The position numbers and the translations under genes were made by a program. A DNA stretch of 64,000 bases from Metallyticus violacea (lineage: Eukaryota > Arthropoda > Insecta > Mantodea > Metallyticidae), in assembly GCA_030762175.1 (NCBI GenBank), contig CM060831.1, forward strand, positions 250,501 through 314,500, in the 5' to 3' direction. Numbering within the stretch: position 1 is the stretch's first letter; each line of letters begins with the position of its first letter. The notes under the pieces were generated by a model. That model had not been told where the DNA came from and ran no database searches. It saw only the letters and a list, made by a program, of their open reading frames with translations. Positions 1 through 12,970 of the stretch are shown here, in pieces.

Positions 1-790
1 TAAATGCTAAAGTTGAAAGTGTAGTAAAAACCAAATTATATGTGAAGTGCTCTATTGTTAATGATTGGTGCAATACAAATAAATTAAGTATAAGCAATCA
101 TAACATCATGAATATTAAGCTTTAATTTAATATGGGCACCAAAGCTTACATGAAATTTTTAGGTATTTATATTGAGATTCACTTTGTTGGTCGACTCAAT
201 TATATTTCTAAAAAATTATTTTTTATGTTAAGAATTTTAAGTTACAGTGTCACTAAGGACATATTAATTAAGGTTAACTTTGCTCATATTTATTTGCATA
301 ATAACTATAATATTTTCTTACTGGGTAATCTCCCTTTGCAATTAAGATTTTTACAGATTTGCAGAGTTCATTCGTAGTCCACTTTTTATTGATTTAGGTA
401 TATTGACTTTGCCATCGATGTATGCCCTTATTTATTATAAATCAAGGATAATATAAACTTTTTACAGTATACTCATTCATAATTACTCGACACATAATAA
501 TTAAATTATACACTAATACATTCAAGTACTCTCAAATTCAGAATATTTGTAGCTTTTTCTTTCAACCTGTTTATGATCTTCCACAAAGATTCAGATTATT
601 CTCTTATTTAATATTTAAAAAGACAATACTACATCATATATTGATGGCTAATCTATTATACACTGTAAATGATTTTTTAATATAAAATGGTAATTTCCTT
701 ATTATTGTCCTTTACCTTTAATGTTGCTATACTGTAATGGTTTCTGACTGTACTTAACTATTAACCATCGCTCTATATTATCTCCCTGAA
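1..790 (+). pseudogene. Non-LTR retrotransposon, 3' part (RT thumb and C-terminus), decayed
   Basis: The region reads, with stops, as the part of a non-LTR reverse transcriptase downstream of the YADD box. Fragments such as IVNDWCNTNKLS, FLGIYIE and NYISKKLFFMLRILS match the usual order NxWFxxNKL, FKFLGI and xxISKKLxxxxxxLR. The clearest open stretch is 132-377 (81 codons, ending ICRVHS). The same sequence recurs in the same orientation at about 32,880-33,640, which defines the shared 3' end near 780-790. The 5' part lies outside the window. It is a dead copy. The clade (CR1-, Jockey- or RTE-like) cannot be assigned by eye. Confidence 0.7.
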
Positions 791-1405
791 TATAAATTTA
801 TTAACATTTTTTTACAAGTAAATGTAAAAGATCAATGCTTTAAGGTATTAAATTCTTTAATCATGCATAAAGGCACTAAACTTATTAATTTTTAAGTGGA
901 TTTTGAGGTTTAAATGGTCAGTTTGTTACAATTTCAACAGTAATATGTTATACTTTAACATAAGCTAAATAATTTATGAACAACACAATAACAATAGCTC
1001 TTAGTGTGCTCACAAAAGTAGCTGTAAGCCTAATACAATATTACTACTACAAAACACCTTATTTATATGTATTTATATATACAAATATATTGTATTCCTT
1101 TAGTAAGATACTATTCTGTATTACCAGAATGAAAAAAAAAATGATTTTTCAACATGCTAGAGATAATATTTATATTAGCATACAGACGTAAACATCATTT
1201 TAACAAGTACTTTTGCAATGGTTTGTAATATAGAACCCAATATATAACATTAACTTAAAATTATTTTAACTTTTGTTCTTATTAACACAATAAGGGGAGG
1301 CATATGTCAGAAGTTTTTCAATAATGTCTTGTTGAACAGCTTATAGCATTGGATGCAATGGTTTTATGTATAATATATTAGAAAATATAAAACTATCAAT
1401 ATATA
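791..1405. other. No gene recognised
   Basis: AT-rich sequence between the non-LTR fragment and the mariner element. It has only short chance ORFs (for example 976-1,191, rich in Y, I and K) with no recognisable motif. Confidence 0.5.
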
Positions 1406-2673
1406 CGAGGTTAGGTCCATAAGTTTATGACCTAACATTTTCTACGTATGATGAAGACAAAAACTACATTTCATTTTTCAATATAGTTACCCTTTATTGC
1501 AAATACACTTCTCACATCTTTGAATTAACATTTCAATCCCCACACCTCCAAATAGTCAGAAATCTTGTCTCCAAAATGAGTATAAACATCATCCATCACT
1601 TCTTCATCACTCTTAAATTTTCTTCCTCAAACGTTCTTCTTGAGTTTTGAGAAGAGAAAATAGTCACTGGGAGCTAGATAGGGGCTGTAGGGTGGAAGGT
1701 TGGTCTCCTTGAAGCCACATTTGTTCACAGCTTCCTTTACAACAAGAGCTGTGTGCACAGGCGCGTTGTCGTGAACAGCGCGCACACCACCATCAGTTCT
1801 CCTCGCCTTTTCTCTTTGATGGAAGCACGTAGACTGTGCAGTAGGCCAGCATATACTCCCTATTTACTGTGGTTTTCCTCTCCTTTAAGTCAGTGAAGAG
1901 TATTCCTTCACAGTTCCAAACGATTGTGGCCATGATCATCTTGGTTGACTGGGTGACCGTGGTCTTTAGAGACGGTGCTTCGCCAGGTTTACGCCACTCC
2001 ATTGATTCTCTTTTGGACAAGAGATCACAGTTTCATCTCTTGTAACAGATCCTCTCTCTCGTTACCACGGTAGAGCTCCAAAAATGTCTGACAACTGATG
2101 ACTCGTTGCTGCTTTTCGACTGAGGATAGAAGTCTACGCACCCATCTTGCACTAATCTTATTCATGTCTAAATGTTCATAAATAACTCTAAGGACTGTTG
2201 TTTTAAAGAGATTCAACCTTGCCGCTATTTCCATAACTTTGAGCCGCTGGTTTTTCATAATTTCTCCTTCCACAAGAGCGATGTATTCAGAAGTGAGTAC
2301 CTCCAAAGGCCAACCTGCACGCTCCTCGTCTTCAATGCTTTCTGGACCCACTCGAAAAAGTTTGGTTCCTTTTTTTACGGTAGAATATGAAGATTATGCT
2401 TCCCCATATACACCGTTCAACCTCTGTATAATTTCGTTTGTAGTTAAGTCCTCCTTTTGTGAAGAAATAACAGCTATCGATACTACCTTATGAACATGTC
2501 ACAGTTTTCTACACATAGCCTTTTTATGCAATTATATCTAAACAACTGAACACAGCAGAGCGGAAGTTACATCTGAAAGTATTTAATAACTGATAAGGTA
2601 TTACACTAGATAAGGCTTTTGTAAAGGCGATAACGCTTATTGGCGAGTTCGGAAACATATGGACCTAACCTCG
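1406..2673 (-). mobile_element. Mariner-family DNA transposon, complete ends, inactive
   Basis: The element is 1,268 bp, a normal mariner length. Its ends form an inverted repeat: cgaggttaggtccataag at 1,406 and its near-exact reverse complement ending at 2,673. It is flanked by TA at 1,404-1,405 and 2,674-2,675, the target duplication of Tc1/mariner elements. A transposase reading on the minus strand fills the interior. The sharp ends and intact target-site duplication show a real insertion that later decayed in place. Confidence 0.92.
1440..2495 (-). pseudogene. Mariner transposase pseudogene (DD34D)
   Basis: In minus-strand order, 2,025-2,351 holds the second helix-turn-helix and linker (GPESIEDEERAGWPLEV, ISARWVRRLLSS). 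A shifted frame near 2,030-2,060 holds the first catalytic Asp in RDET. 1,793-2,020 holds the core SMEWRKPG and MATIVWNCEGILFTD. 1,600-1,790 holds the second Asp in HDNAPVHTA and the third in LAPSDYFLF; 34 residues separate these two, the DD34D spacing of mariners. Frames change at about 2,030 and 1,790. A TGA stop falls just after the third Asp region (before GRKFKSDEEV). The protein cannot be made, but the catalytic triad is still readable. The N-terminal helix-turn-helix continues in another frame to about 2,490. Confidence 0.9.
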
Positions 2674-2675
2674 TA

Positions 2676-3893
2676 CATGCTCCTGAAATACCCACTCACC
2701 TTTAGGTAAAAATTTAAATATTCACTGCCAATTCCTGTAGTGTAATATATGGAATTTAATGGAATGAATGGTGCAATTGAGGCCATTAAGCTGAATGCCA
2801 TTGGACTTTTAGAGAATCTGGCCAAGGCATGATTAGAACGCGCAGCTTCTGCTTTTGCAGTTTATTTTGAAATGTTAAGCTGCTGGCTCTGCCCCATTTT
2901 GCACAAGTAATACAACCTAACATCTGTGTTATGTCCTTTGTTGCAAAGTTATTTATTGCATTAGACTATGGCCAATTGAATCAGAAGAGTGAAGAAGTGA
3001 AATTTTTGCTTAGCTGCTGAAGATTTATCCTAATCGTTAGAAACTCCCATGTATATCAGGAAGATTTCTGCTTCTGTTTGCCAGCCTGATATGGCTCAAT
3101 TATGCATTAATTGTCATTCAGCAGTCTGAACATATAACTTACCAGTAAAACTTGTTAATATATAAAACAGAAGTATACTGTTTTATAGTAAACGATTGAA
3201 AAAACTTTCTTAGCTAAACATGTGGCATGTAATTTAAGTGTTTTACCCTGTGAATAAGCTTAAAGATTCTATCTTATAAGCAGCAGAGTTATTAACAGAT
3301 AATTAAGGCTTACATTTGATATACTAATGAGAATCTGAAGAGTAATTGCATTTTCAGAATCAAATTACACAGCTAACAATATGATTTACATAATTTATTG
3401 TTTAGTTAAGGTTTAATGCCATTATTAATGTTACTGTTATTACAGAGTATTTTTGCAATTTGCTTTATATTTCCTTTTCTTATTTGTAATCGACAATATT
3501 CTGAATCTAAATGAAGTAGAACTTCATTTTTATTGCATTTATCCCTTGTCAAGTACTATACGGTCAAGACAATGAATAGAATGATTGAAAATGATATAAG
3601 CTCATCATTACTTTCATGCAACTTCGCCAGGCAGCACGTAATTCTGTGAGGTTATTCTTGCAGCTCACTAGGACCAAAGCATTAACCATGCAATGGTGAT
3701 GGCTATTGGTTAGTCATAACTTACATCTTGCATACGTAATAAGAAATCACTGTGTAAATCTTAAAAAATAAAAGAATGTTTCAAAAGTGTCCTGACAGTA
3801 CAAGCATTAAGTATACTGCTGTCAAATTAATCTTACAAGTAGATCTAAGACTTTTGGCAGTATAGTAAGTATAAGTTAACTTAATTGCAAATG
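2676..3893. other. No gene recognised
   Basis: AT-rich intergenic DNA between the mariner and the SINE. I see no long ORF, repeat array or RNA gene. Confidence 0.5.
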
Positions 3894-4179
3894 TCGGTCC
3901 TGGTGGTGTAGTGGAAACCATACTTGCCTTCTAAACCCAAGGTCGCGGGTTCGAAACCGGCCAGGATCGATGGATTTTTTCGGGCGTAAAAATCGTAAGT
4001 ATGGCAAGGTAAGTAAAGCCGTGGGTCCCATGTTGTACATTTATGGCACGAAAAAGAACCTCAAGCCTGAAAGAAGAGGCCTCTGAGCAAAATTTGTCGG
4101 CCGTTTCACGCCCTAAATAGAATGGGACGGTGATGACCTGAAGATGTTAAAGAGCGTCCTTAAGTAAACAAATAAAAAA
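3894..4179 (+). mobile_element. tRNA-derived SINE, family 1, copy A
   Basis: The head is tRNA-like. A box A, TGGTGTAGTGG, lies at 3,904-3,914 and a box B, GGTTCGAAACC, at 3,948-3,958, with the spacing of an internal polymerase III promoter. A non-tRNA body of about 200 bp follows, with aaagccgtgg, cctcaagcctgaaagaag and ccgtttcacg. The tail is an A-rich run (aagtaaacaaataaaaaaa). A second copy at 47,301-47,572 shares head, body and tail, which proves dispersal. It is non-coding and would depend on a LINE in trans. Confidence 0.88.
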
Positions 4180-5597
4180 ATCACATGCATGTCAAAGTAT
4201 TACAGTGCATAGTATGTGTGAAATAATTCCTGAATTTGTTTGTGAACTTTAGATATAATTTATTGCATAGGTGCCTTTAAAATGCATCTCTTGTAAAACT
4301 ACAGATATTAGGTTTTAACAATGCAAATGCTACCTGGAGGACGGAATGTTATTTTTGTACGCTATTATCTTCAATATAACACTTTATATTGGTACTTCCG
4401 TGCGCTTTAAATAAAATTACATGTATTATTTGTTGTGCATAGTAGTACAATATCACAGAGATTTATTTACTTTACACTCTTCAATATATACAAAGGCAGT
4501 TTATATTTTTAGGTTATATACAAAAGTTACATTACATTTTACTCCATATATCTTTCTTAAATCTCCTTAGAATTGAGTTAATAAAACGAGTTACTGTCAG
4601 ATTTTAAAAATGAACTTGTTGATGCAACATATAATGGGATGGACAGCATAAGAAATCATGTGTGTGTGGGTTCTGACAGGATTATCTCACTATTAATATA
4701 ATTTGTTTTACTTGTAGTTTCATTTATTTTTCGGGCGAAACTAAGTCATTGTTAAGCTTTAATTCAACTTTGACATCCAGCTACAAACCTGCCGACAACC
4801 TCAAGAAAGAAAGAGACCAAAAACCCGATCTGTAATAGCAGCTCAGAACATGCTAGCAAGATTTGTATTGTATTTGACTTTTCAGGCTGTCGGCGGTTCT
4901 GTAGCTGATTGTCTGCAGTTCAGTAAAAGCTTAACAATGACTTATTTTCTCCGAAAGACTGGAAACTTCAAGTATTACAGGAGGAATGATACAAATAAAT
5001 GTAGTAAAGCCTGCATTGCCGACCTTCCCTGGCTGCGTTATCGACTCGCCCACGATGACCTTTAGTTCGCGCATCGCCAGGGAATACTTAACAAAAATTG
5101 GCGCTCGAGTAACATTGAGATGCTTATATCTGTGCATTATTTATATTCATTACTCTTTGCTATTTACCTACTCTGCGTTGATATTATGCTATACGCTAGC
5201 TATTTTGCATCTCACAAATGGAATACTAGTACAGTTTCAGAAGTTCTCGACAGATCTTGCTCATGAGAGCAAAGTACAAAAATGGAAACACATTGCAGAA
5301 AACACAAACTCAATTGACATTAACATTAAATACTGGAAACATCTTCGGGGCACTACATGGCAAAAGTGAACAAATGTAGCTTCGAAGCTTACTCAAGTTG
5401 ATTTTTATGTCTAATTATCTCGAAATATTCATTATTGCAATTATTTTGACGAGTGGTTTAATGTCCGTTTCACTTATTGACTTCCAGATGTTTCCTTTGT
5501 ATCCGCACCCCAGCTTTAGAGTGACATTGATTCTTAAATTTCCATATATGAAATAAAAGTTGGCCTGCCCCTTCCCAATATTTTGTAGAAGTCGGTG

Positions 5598-5598
<1 letters not shown>

Positions 5599-5640
<42 letters not shown>
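5599..5640 (+). repeat. Poly(T) tract, 42 nt
   Basis: An uninterrupted T run. It may be the reverse-strand A-tail of an old retroposon, but no SINE or LINE body is recognisable beside it. The apparent poly-lysine ORFs on the other strand are artefacts of this tract. Confidence 0.95.
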
Positions 5641-5641
<1 letters not shown>

Positions 5642-8600
5642 TAGGAACTGACTTCAAAGTTGCTATTTTTGCAGGTTGATTGATTTGTTTTATTTACGGA
5701 CGTCTTTAACATCTCCGGCCATCAACATCCCATTTATCCTTTAAATATACTATGATAAAGTAAATTAAGAGTTTATGTAAATAAGTGTTCATTGATATAT
5801 ATAATTATGTAATATTTACAGTTGCATAAATTAACTGAATTTCCCCTATTATGATTCGATATATGGCTACATGCCTTTTTAAAATGATGTTCAAGGAATG
5901 TTGCGGTTAAGTGCAAAAATTTGCTTAGGTTAAGTTTAGTAGTTATTTGGGAAAACAACAACCAGTTAAATATTTGCATCAATCTGTATGTTTCTTACCA
6001 TTTGCAAATATCATAGAAATAAATGCTGCTTTTTTTCATTTATACAAACATTATCTTATATTTTAAATTTACTGTAACATAAATATAGATATACTCAAAA
6101 TGGATAAAAATAAATACGCATTCAGCAGCATGCTTCCCAACAAGATGACTTTAAGCACTTTTATTAACAAATTATAAATCAATTTCACATAAATATATGT
6201 ATTTGCCGAGTTTTCTGTCCTTAAGATTTATCTGAAGCCGCATTTTTTGTCGAGATATTTTTAAATTATGTAGGATACGATTTCATTTTTTACTTTTAAT
6301 ATTTATAATTGCTATTACTTAATTTTTTTCTACCTATGTTTTCATTTTTCGTTGGTTCATATAGTTCACCATGACCCCAGATAGCCTTTGGCCTAAACCT
6401 GTTAAATTGTAAGTTTATTTCAGTAATATAAGACAATTCTTTCATCTCGTTTCAACTTTGCTCTTTGCAAATTAATAAATCGGCAAATAATACAACAAGA
6501 AAAGAAATGCTGTTATGTAACGAGCCTACGTAATTCCTACTATAGCAGAAGTTTGCTGAATATCGTTAAATATTTGAAAATACACTTAAAACACACTGAC
6601 TGTAGTTTTCAAGCTATAAATTTGCAAGGACACCTAATTTAATTCTCTGCTCCTAAAAGGAGGAGTAAACCGGAAATATCAATTATAATCTAGCTGTTTG
6701 GAGGAATAATTTTCATAAACCTAATTTAATTTATATAATTGAAAATCGCGCTGCTCCTAAGTACTGTTACATACTCCTGCCTACGCTTTTGCACGCTGTA
6801 GTACGTACGCAGCTGGTTACAAATTAAGTTATATTTCCACGACATGGTAGCGCTACCATAGCCACGTATAAAAAAAACCGTTTCAATAACATTCTATAGT
6901 CACCAATTGGAGCACAGCATCGGTTCTATGCGGTAGCAAATAATATTGGTGGAAACCGGTTGGTAAAACGAATGAAACGTTAAATGTTTACGAGAACAAC
7001 CGAATGAAACGGTAGTTAGCGACTATCTAATAATTGGTTACAATTCATTCGGATTGCCCATCATTATTTGAAAGCTTTGCTGTAATCATAGGCGCAGACT
7101 CCTAGAAGACAGAGCCCCTCCTCCTCAACGTTTTCGCATCGGGCGCTAATATTTATTATCTATATATATTTAAATTTAAGTTTGGGCAAGTTCAAATTAA
7201 AAGCTTGAAAGGAAAAGGCAGACAGAGCGACGTTGAATATAATGGCGACAGTAATTCCTTTCATCTCTCAGTTTGACGTGTTCACGTCGGCATAACAAGC
7301 AGCTCACAAAATCTCATATTTCTGCATGTATAAGAATTATAGCTTACAAACAAAGTTGTACCCTACAAGTTTATATTTTGGAAATATTTTTGACATCCCT
7401 AAGATAAGTGCCGACCAATGCTTTTTTTTATTTTTAATTCATGCTTCAGCTCAACGTTCTCTTTGTAGAATTGAAAGCGTTGCTTTACATATGTTGGTTA
7501 AAATTTAACAATTCATCACAAATGAAAGTATTGATATTATATCGCCCATTTTTACGCACATATGATTCTGACAGGCCGAGATTGCATCACAAGGCACAGG
7601 GCGAACTATTAAAATAGTTGGTAACGTCTATGTATGTATTGACGGAACGCATGAACTTAATGGCTATGGTTTCGAACTCATAATTCACTAGTGCTAGGAT
7701 GATCTTTTGGAATATATTGTGAACGAGAATTCCGTAGATAGCTTTTCCTCAGTTGTAAAGTTTCTGTGCGCCCTAAATTGTTCCCGAGTTATAGATAAAT
7801 CTGTAGAATTATTTCAACGATTCCGGTGTAAACTTGTACAGAAGGCTGAAGATCTCAATTCACATCCATTTTAAACTCTCGCCGAAACATAACCTTTGAG
7901 TCTCGATGCTATAACCGACTACTTTAATGGATGAACCCACCTTGGCGACAGATATGTTAAAATACGTAATTTTTTAGGTTTTTATTTCTTAAAATGCTTT
8001 TGATTTGGATGCTTCCAATTGATAGATTTTTAAATACAAAATCTAAGAGTTTTTGAAGAAATATTTATATATTATTTCAGTATACTTCAAATCATGTGCT
8101 TAATGTATATGTATATGTTCTTAATAATGCATTAATTAATATGGATTTAACTTTTAGTTGCATCGGAGTGAACATTTACATATTTTTGTGCTTTTGTTGA
8201 TGTCGCTGCCTTGGATATTCACAAATCTCACACAGGAAGGACCCCCCGAGCAATATATTACAGCAGTCTGCATCTATGGTTGTAACGCTGTAAATATTGC
8301 GATTTCACTCCAATGCCACTCGCTGTTAAGCCCAACTGCTGATTAAATAAATGTATAATATATGCATATGACAGCAAAAATTGTAGCTGTAGGAACAATG
8401 GGATTGTATTCCGCGTAACATTTGTAAATAAAATGAACTGTTTAGAATGTCATGTTAAAAATACAGAAAATCGGTTAATTTATTTAAAAAAAAAAAAGTA
8501 ACGTAATTGCTAATTGATGGAGCTAGGGCAATTTGGAAATTAGTGCACACGAATTAGTAAAAGTCCATATATTTCCATTTCTTGCCAAGAAAAAAGCTAA

Positions 8601-8750
8601 TTTTGCTCTTCGGTTTATTTATTCGAGCTGGTACTACTGGCTAAATATTTTATTTTCGGCAGCATATGAGCTGCAAACTGAGAGTTAAATAGATTATTTT
8701 TGTTATAAGACATACGTACACTAAAATAAAATCTTTCATTGGTACATTAT

Positions 8751-8774
8751 CTCTCTCTCTCTCTCTCTCTCTCT
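8751..8774 (+). repeat. (CT)12 microsatellite
   Basis: Twelve perfect CT units, preceded by ggtacattat. Confidence 0.95.
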
Positions 8775-9390
8775 GCACTAAACAATAACATCCTTTAACC
8801 GTCAATTGCCAGAAATGACGAAGTTAGCAGACGCCGTGTACTAACGAGTGTAATATCGAAGGTTTTCATGCAGAGGCGTGCCTATAATTTTGACATCCCA
8901 AAAGCTAAGTTGGAATTCTGTATTTCACGCAAACAGGGGAGTATACTGCAATTAGCTGAGCCGGTGATGCGGAGTCTTTTGCTAGGTGTGTTTTGAAGTC
9001 CCATAGATTGTTAAATAATTCAAAATAAACTGCTACAATACTTTAAACTTTCTAGTAAAGGCCATCAATGCAAGAGTTATTAGCGTGCTATCGATTTTTT
9101 GTTGTTTTTGAGTATTTCCTTGTATAAAAGTATTAATTGTAATCATCAAGGAGATAAGTGATTCAAATTCATGCTTATTATAAGGGAAATGCCTCTGTTT
9201 AACGAACTATTAATAAAGAATATTAACTTGAAATGAATTATTACGACTGCTACAATTTTTACAGCTGCTACAGTCTTCTTCTATTTTCTTCCGACAGCTT
9301 TTTATTTTCTTACCAGGCTATCCATTTAATTATTAACATAAACAAAAATGCATTTATTAAACAGCAATAGTTTCAGTCTTCAATTCATGT

Positions 9391-10047
9391 AATGCACTGC
9401 AGTTTGTTAGGTATTAGCATTCATTTAAAATTGTACACAGTACACATTTATAGCTTTGAAGCTTTTATTGCACATTTTAAATACTTGTTCTTTCACAAAA
9501 ACATAGTATGCATAGGTTATGTTTTAGGTACGAAGAAGAGCGAGACCTTATGTTAAATATCAGGCTGTTGGTCATTAAAATTCCCGTAAACAGCTTGAAA
9601 TACTGTTATAATAATAGCGATACTGATGAGAAATGTCCTGGAAGACCTTTGCCATATCTTCTCAAATCTAAAGAAAGGCTCAGAAAATAACATTCAGAAC
9701 TTTCTTGGTGCCATAAAGATGTGAAACATTATTACTTTAAGTAAATGGCAAGGAAAATTAAATTATATACTGAGCCCTATAAAGGCACTCAGTTTTAATT
9801 AGGAAATCCTATTGCAGCACACTTCTAAAAAGGGAAATGGAGATTTCCATAGGCAGATTGGCTATGAATTTTTTTCTAACAGAACACAAAGAACAGAAAA
9901 TATATGTGCTAACAATTCTCGGTCTAAAATTTTGGTACCATACCCACCATATTTGTGGAAGGTCATCAACTTATGAGGTTTAGGCCTAAACCCTAACAGA
10001 CTGTATGAACAATTCTAATTTAAACTTGGCACCTACAGATTTCAGAC
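9391..10047. repeat. Tandem duplication, unit 1
   Basis: This block and 10,115-10,777 align in the same order over about 660 bp: aatgcactgc/aatgtactga, gtattagcattcatttaaa, ttctttcacaaaa.catag, cagttttaatt, cacttct.aaaa, ctaacaattctc, and cacctaca near the end. The offset is 724-731 bp. The copies have diverged by substitutions and indels. No coding content is recognised. Confidence 0.8.
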
Positions 10048-10114
10048 AAAAAGGTAAAATAAACTAAAATTAATTTAAAAAATACAATTTTGAGTCTCCA
10101 GGAGAAGTTAATTT

Positions 10115-10777
10115 AATGTACTGAAGTTTTTATGTATTAGCATTCATTTAAACTTTTATGTAGACACGTTTAGAGCTTTGAAGTTTGTATAACATATCCT
10201 TGTAAATTCTCGTTCTTTCACAAAACCATAGCATGCATATGTTTGCTATGTCTTAGGTAAGAAGAAAAGTGTCACCATTATGCCAAAAACGTCAGACTGC
10301 AGGTCACAGCATTAAAATCCCAGAACAATGTGAAATACTGTTAATAACGTTATAATAACAGTCAAGTTATATTGAAGAAAAACTCAGGAAAATAAGTTCG
10401 ACTTTTATAGTGCCCAAAAGTTATGAAACATTTTAAATGATAAGAAACAGAAAAGTAATATGTATAGAGTTAAGTAGTATACCAAAACAAACCTATAAAG
10501 CCATACAGTTTTAATTCGGAGATGTTATTGCACGATCAATTGCAGTACACTTCTGAAAATGGAGATATTCTCTATTGGCAGACTGGCCATGGATTTCTTC
10601 TAGTAAGTGTATTAAAAAAAAGTGAAGCCCAAAGGAGAAAAAATAACTGAGTTTGCTAACAATTCTCAATAGACTGGCAGCATGTTTGCCATTTTTGTAT
10701 TTCTTTGGAAATCGGCGTAAACTTGGACAGTATGAACCTTTCAAATTTAGTTACACTTAGCACCTACATATGTCAGA
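10115..10777. repeat. Tandem duplication, unit 2
   Basis: This is the second copy of the block starting at 9,391, in direct orientation. It ends with the shared gcacctaca/tgtcaga sequence near 10,760-10,777. It could be an old tandem duplication or two adjacent insertions of one unknown repeat. Confidence 0.8.
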
Positions 10778-11699
10778 GGAATGGGTAATCATCTCAAGTG
10801 CTATGTGTATGATAAGACCTTCCTTGAACATGAAATGGCAGGAAATATTGTCCAGGGTCCACTTTATTCAGGTACGGAGTTCTTTAACATTCTTTTTAAA
10901 TTTGGTTAATGGATAACTGCTTATGATGGTGCACGAGTTTAGCAAGACTAGTGATTTACTTCTTACTAATTCTGAAGATTTCCTCGTTTCTTATTAATTT
11001 TGGTTTACATTTTATTTCTGATATGTATAATGCGTGATGATTCATAAAACTGCGAAGCGCATTTGTTTTTATGATAAAAGCGTGTTATTATCTACTACCG
11101 TTTAATTCGATTACGCATAATGGAGAGATTTCTCAATCTTATCAACTCAAATTTTAGTTTATGATACTGCAACACAACAGCATAAATATAACTAGTTTAA
11201 TCCTTTGCTGATAGCTTTCTAACAAGTCTCCTGGAATACACCAAGGTTGGTTGATTTGGTTAAACAAAGTTGCAATTATATTCTATTAAAGTGCATTAAA
11301 TTGCTTATGACAACTCTTTAGTTATCTATTTAAAATAATTTGCACAGCATGTGTAATGTAAATTATCATCGTATATAATTATTACAGGCGAATTCGGATC
11401 TTCTAAGAAAAAAAAATATACAAATTTGTATTATATATCGCAAATATTATACTGCCTAATACCTTATTATGAAGAGTTACAAATGAAGAACAGTTCGGAA
11501 TGATGCTAGTAAGGTATAATATTTTTATTTTCTGACTTTATCTTTCTCATGCTAGTCTTATCAATTACGAGATTGTATCAGAAAGTGAAGGCAAGAAAAC
11601 TGTAAATGTATGCAAACAAATATATCATTCCAAGTGCAACCAATCAGAACAATGTGTGCTTGAAGCATTGTTCCTCTAGGTTCTGCATTCTGTCAGAGA
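10778..11699. other. No gene recognised
   Basis: AT-rich DNA between the duplicated block and a mariner remnant. No ORF or structure could be assigned. Confidence 0.5.
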
Positions 11700-12060
11700 A
11701 CACCAGAGATTATGAGAGATCCAAATGATGATAGTCAGAAAGGGCGAGATCTAGGCTGTAGGTACGATGTTCCAGAACCTTGAAACCCAAATGGTTGATA
11801 GTTTTAACAGTGTGGTTGGCTTCACATGAAGCTGCAACAATATATCTTAGGCGCTTGGTTCGAAATGCTGGTTTCAGATTGTTGTCCAGAAAATCATTTT
11901 TGTACTGTTCACCATTCATAACTTTTCCATGCCATAGATCTTTAGAGTCCCAAAAAACGGCTAGAATCACAAGTACTGCGAAAAATAAATGCTGAATTAC
12001 TTCTTTGGCGTTTCCGCATGTTTCCACTACATTCTCTATGTTTGGATTCCGACTCAGAGT
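11700..12060 (-). pseudogene. Mariner-like transposase fragment (catalytic core), degenerate
   Basis: The 105-codon minus-strand reading at 11,710-12,027 contains AVFWDSKDLWHG, NGEQYKNDFLDNNLKPAFRTKRL, then NHTVKTINHLGFKVLEHRTY and LDLALSDYHHLDLS. These align in order with the mariner core xxFWDxxG, YxxxLxxLKxAIRxKR, LxxLGWExLxHPPY and SPDLAPSDYHLF. The HDNARPH segment holding the second catalytic Asp has degenerated, and no TIRs were found. It is distinct from the 1.4-kb mariner. Confidence 0.72.
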
Positions 12061-12970
12061 GATGAACTCACGTTTTATTACCTGTGACTTTCTGCTTAGA
12101 ATTCTGTGTCTTCATTTTTGCAATAGTAAGAGTATGCGTTGGCCGTTCAACACATTGGTGCATTAGTGCCTGTGCTTTTATTCTTTTCATTTTTTTTTAA
12201 ACAAAGGATAAAGGATATAAGGGTTTAACAAGAAAGAAGGGGGGAGATGAAGTGGGAAAGAAAGATGGGATCAGTTGTGAGCTAATAAGCTAGGTTGTAA
12301 GGTGGTGAGTGAGGTACTCCATATTTGTATTCAAGGGTGATGAGTAAGACTGGCATGCAATGCATGTCCATTGGTTAGGTTAGCCGGAGACATGCTTGAC
12401 CTAGGTTCAGCTTGCCTTCTTGGGAATTAAGAGTGGTAGTGGTGACTGATTAGGAGAGCAGTATATTCCTTAATCACCATTTATATTTGTTGATGCTTCT
12501 GTTTGCATTCCAGTGGGTTGAATTGTGTGATAATGTTATTGGACATTTTGCGATCTGTAGCATAAGCGGCAGGGCAGCATGCGTTTCATGCTGCTAGGTC
12601 CTGCGACACGCATTCCCTTCCGAAGTGCGCCATTACAGTCTTCCTCTAAAAAGATAGACGGATCAACGGGGAGTACTCATGTAATGATCAGTTCTGGTCG
12701 TCCTGACTGCCGAGACATGTTGGTGCCGAGCTTTATGGAGAACGTAATGCTCACTAAGGAACCGTGTAACTCCTGTGATTTCTGTGTAGGCTTGTTTTCT
12801 GAACTGGTGTGCTGTATTATGAAGGCATAAGTGATTGGCTGCGATGACTGCGGTTGTTATGTTCGCCTGGCGAAATAAGGCTTCAGATATTAACAAGTGG
12901 CGGCGGAGAGGCCGAATTAGTGCTACGAGGCGGTTTGGCTGTTGGAGCGGTGGTGGTCTTTTCACTGTTT
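12061..12970. other. No gene recognised; relatively G+C-rich
   Basis: ORFs of 83-100 codons on both strands (12,579-12,830 and 12,663-12,965) overlap here, but none resembles a known family. The segment sits between two mariner remnants and may be the interior of another decayed transposon. Confidence 0.4.

Larger units (their letters stand above)
4180..9390. other. Long AT-rich stretch without recognised genes
   Basis: Five kilobases with only short, low-complexity ORFs. It contains a 42-T homopolymer at 5,599-5,640 and a (CT)n run at 8,751-8,774. I found no transposase, reverse transcriptase, tRNA or other motif here by eye. Old non-coding repeats are possible. Confidence 0.5.

Noticed and set aside
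5415..5712. Poly-lysine ORFs on the minus strand
   Set aside because: They are translations of the T-homopolymer at 5,599-5,640.
7660..7700. tRNA or SINE with box B-like gttcgaaacc (minus)
   Set aside because: No box A at proper distance; the only candidate is about 9 nt away.
12579..12965. Overlapping ORFs on both strands as genes
   Set aside because: No recognisable motif; local G+C increase explains open frames.
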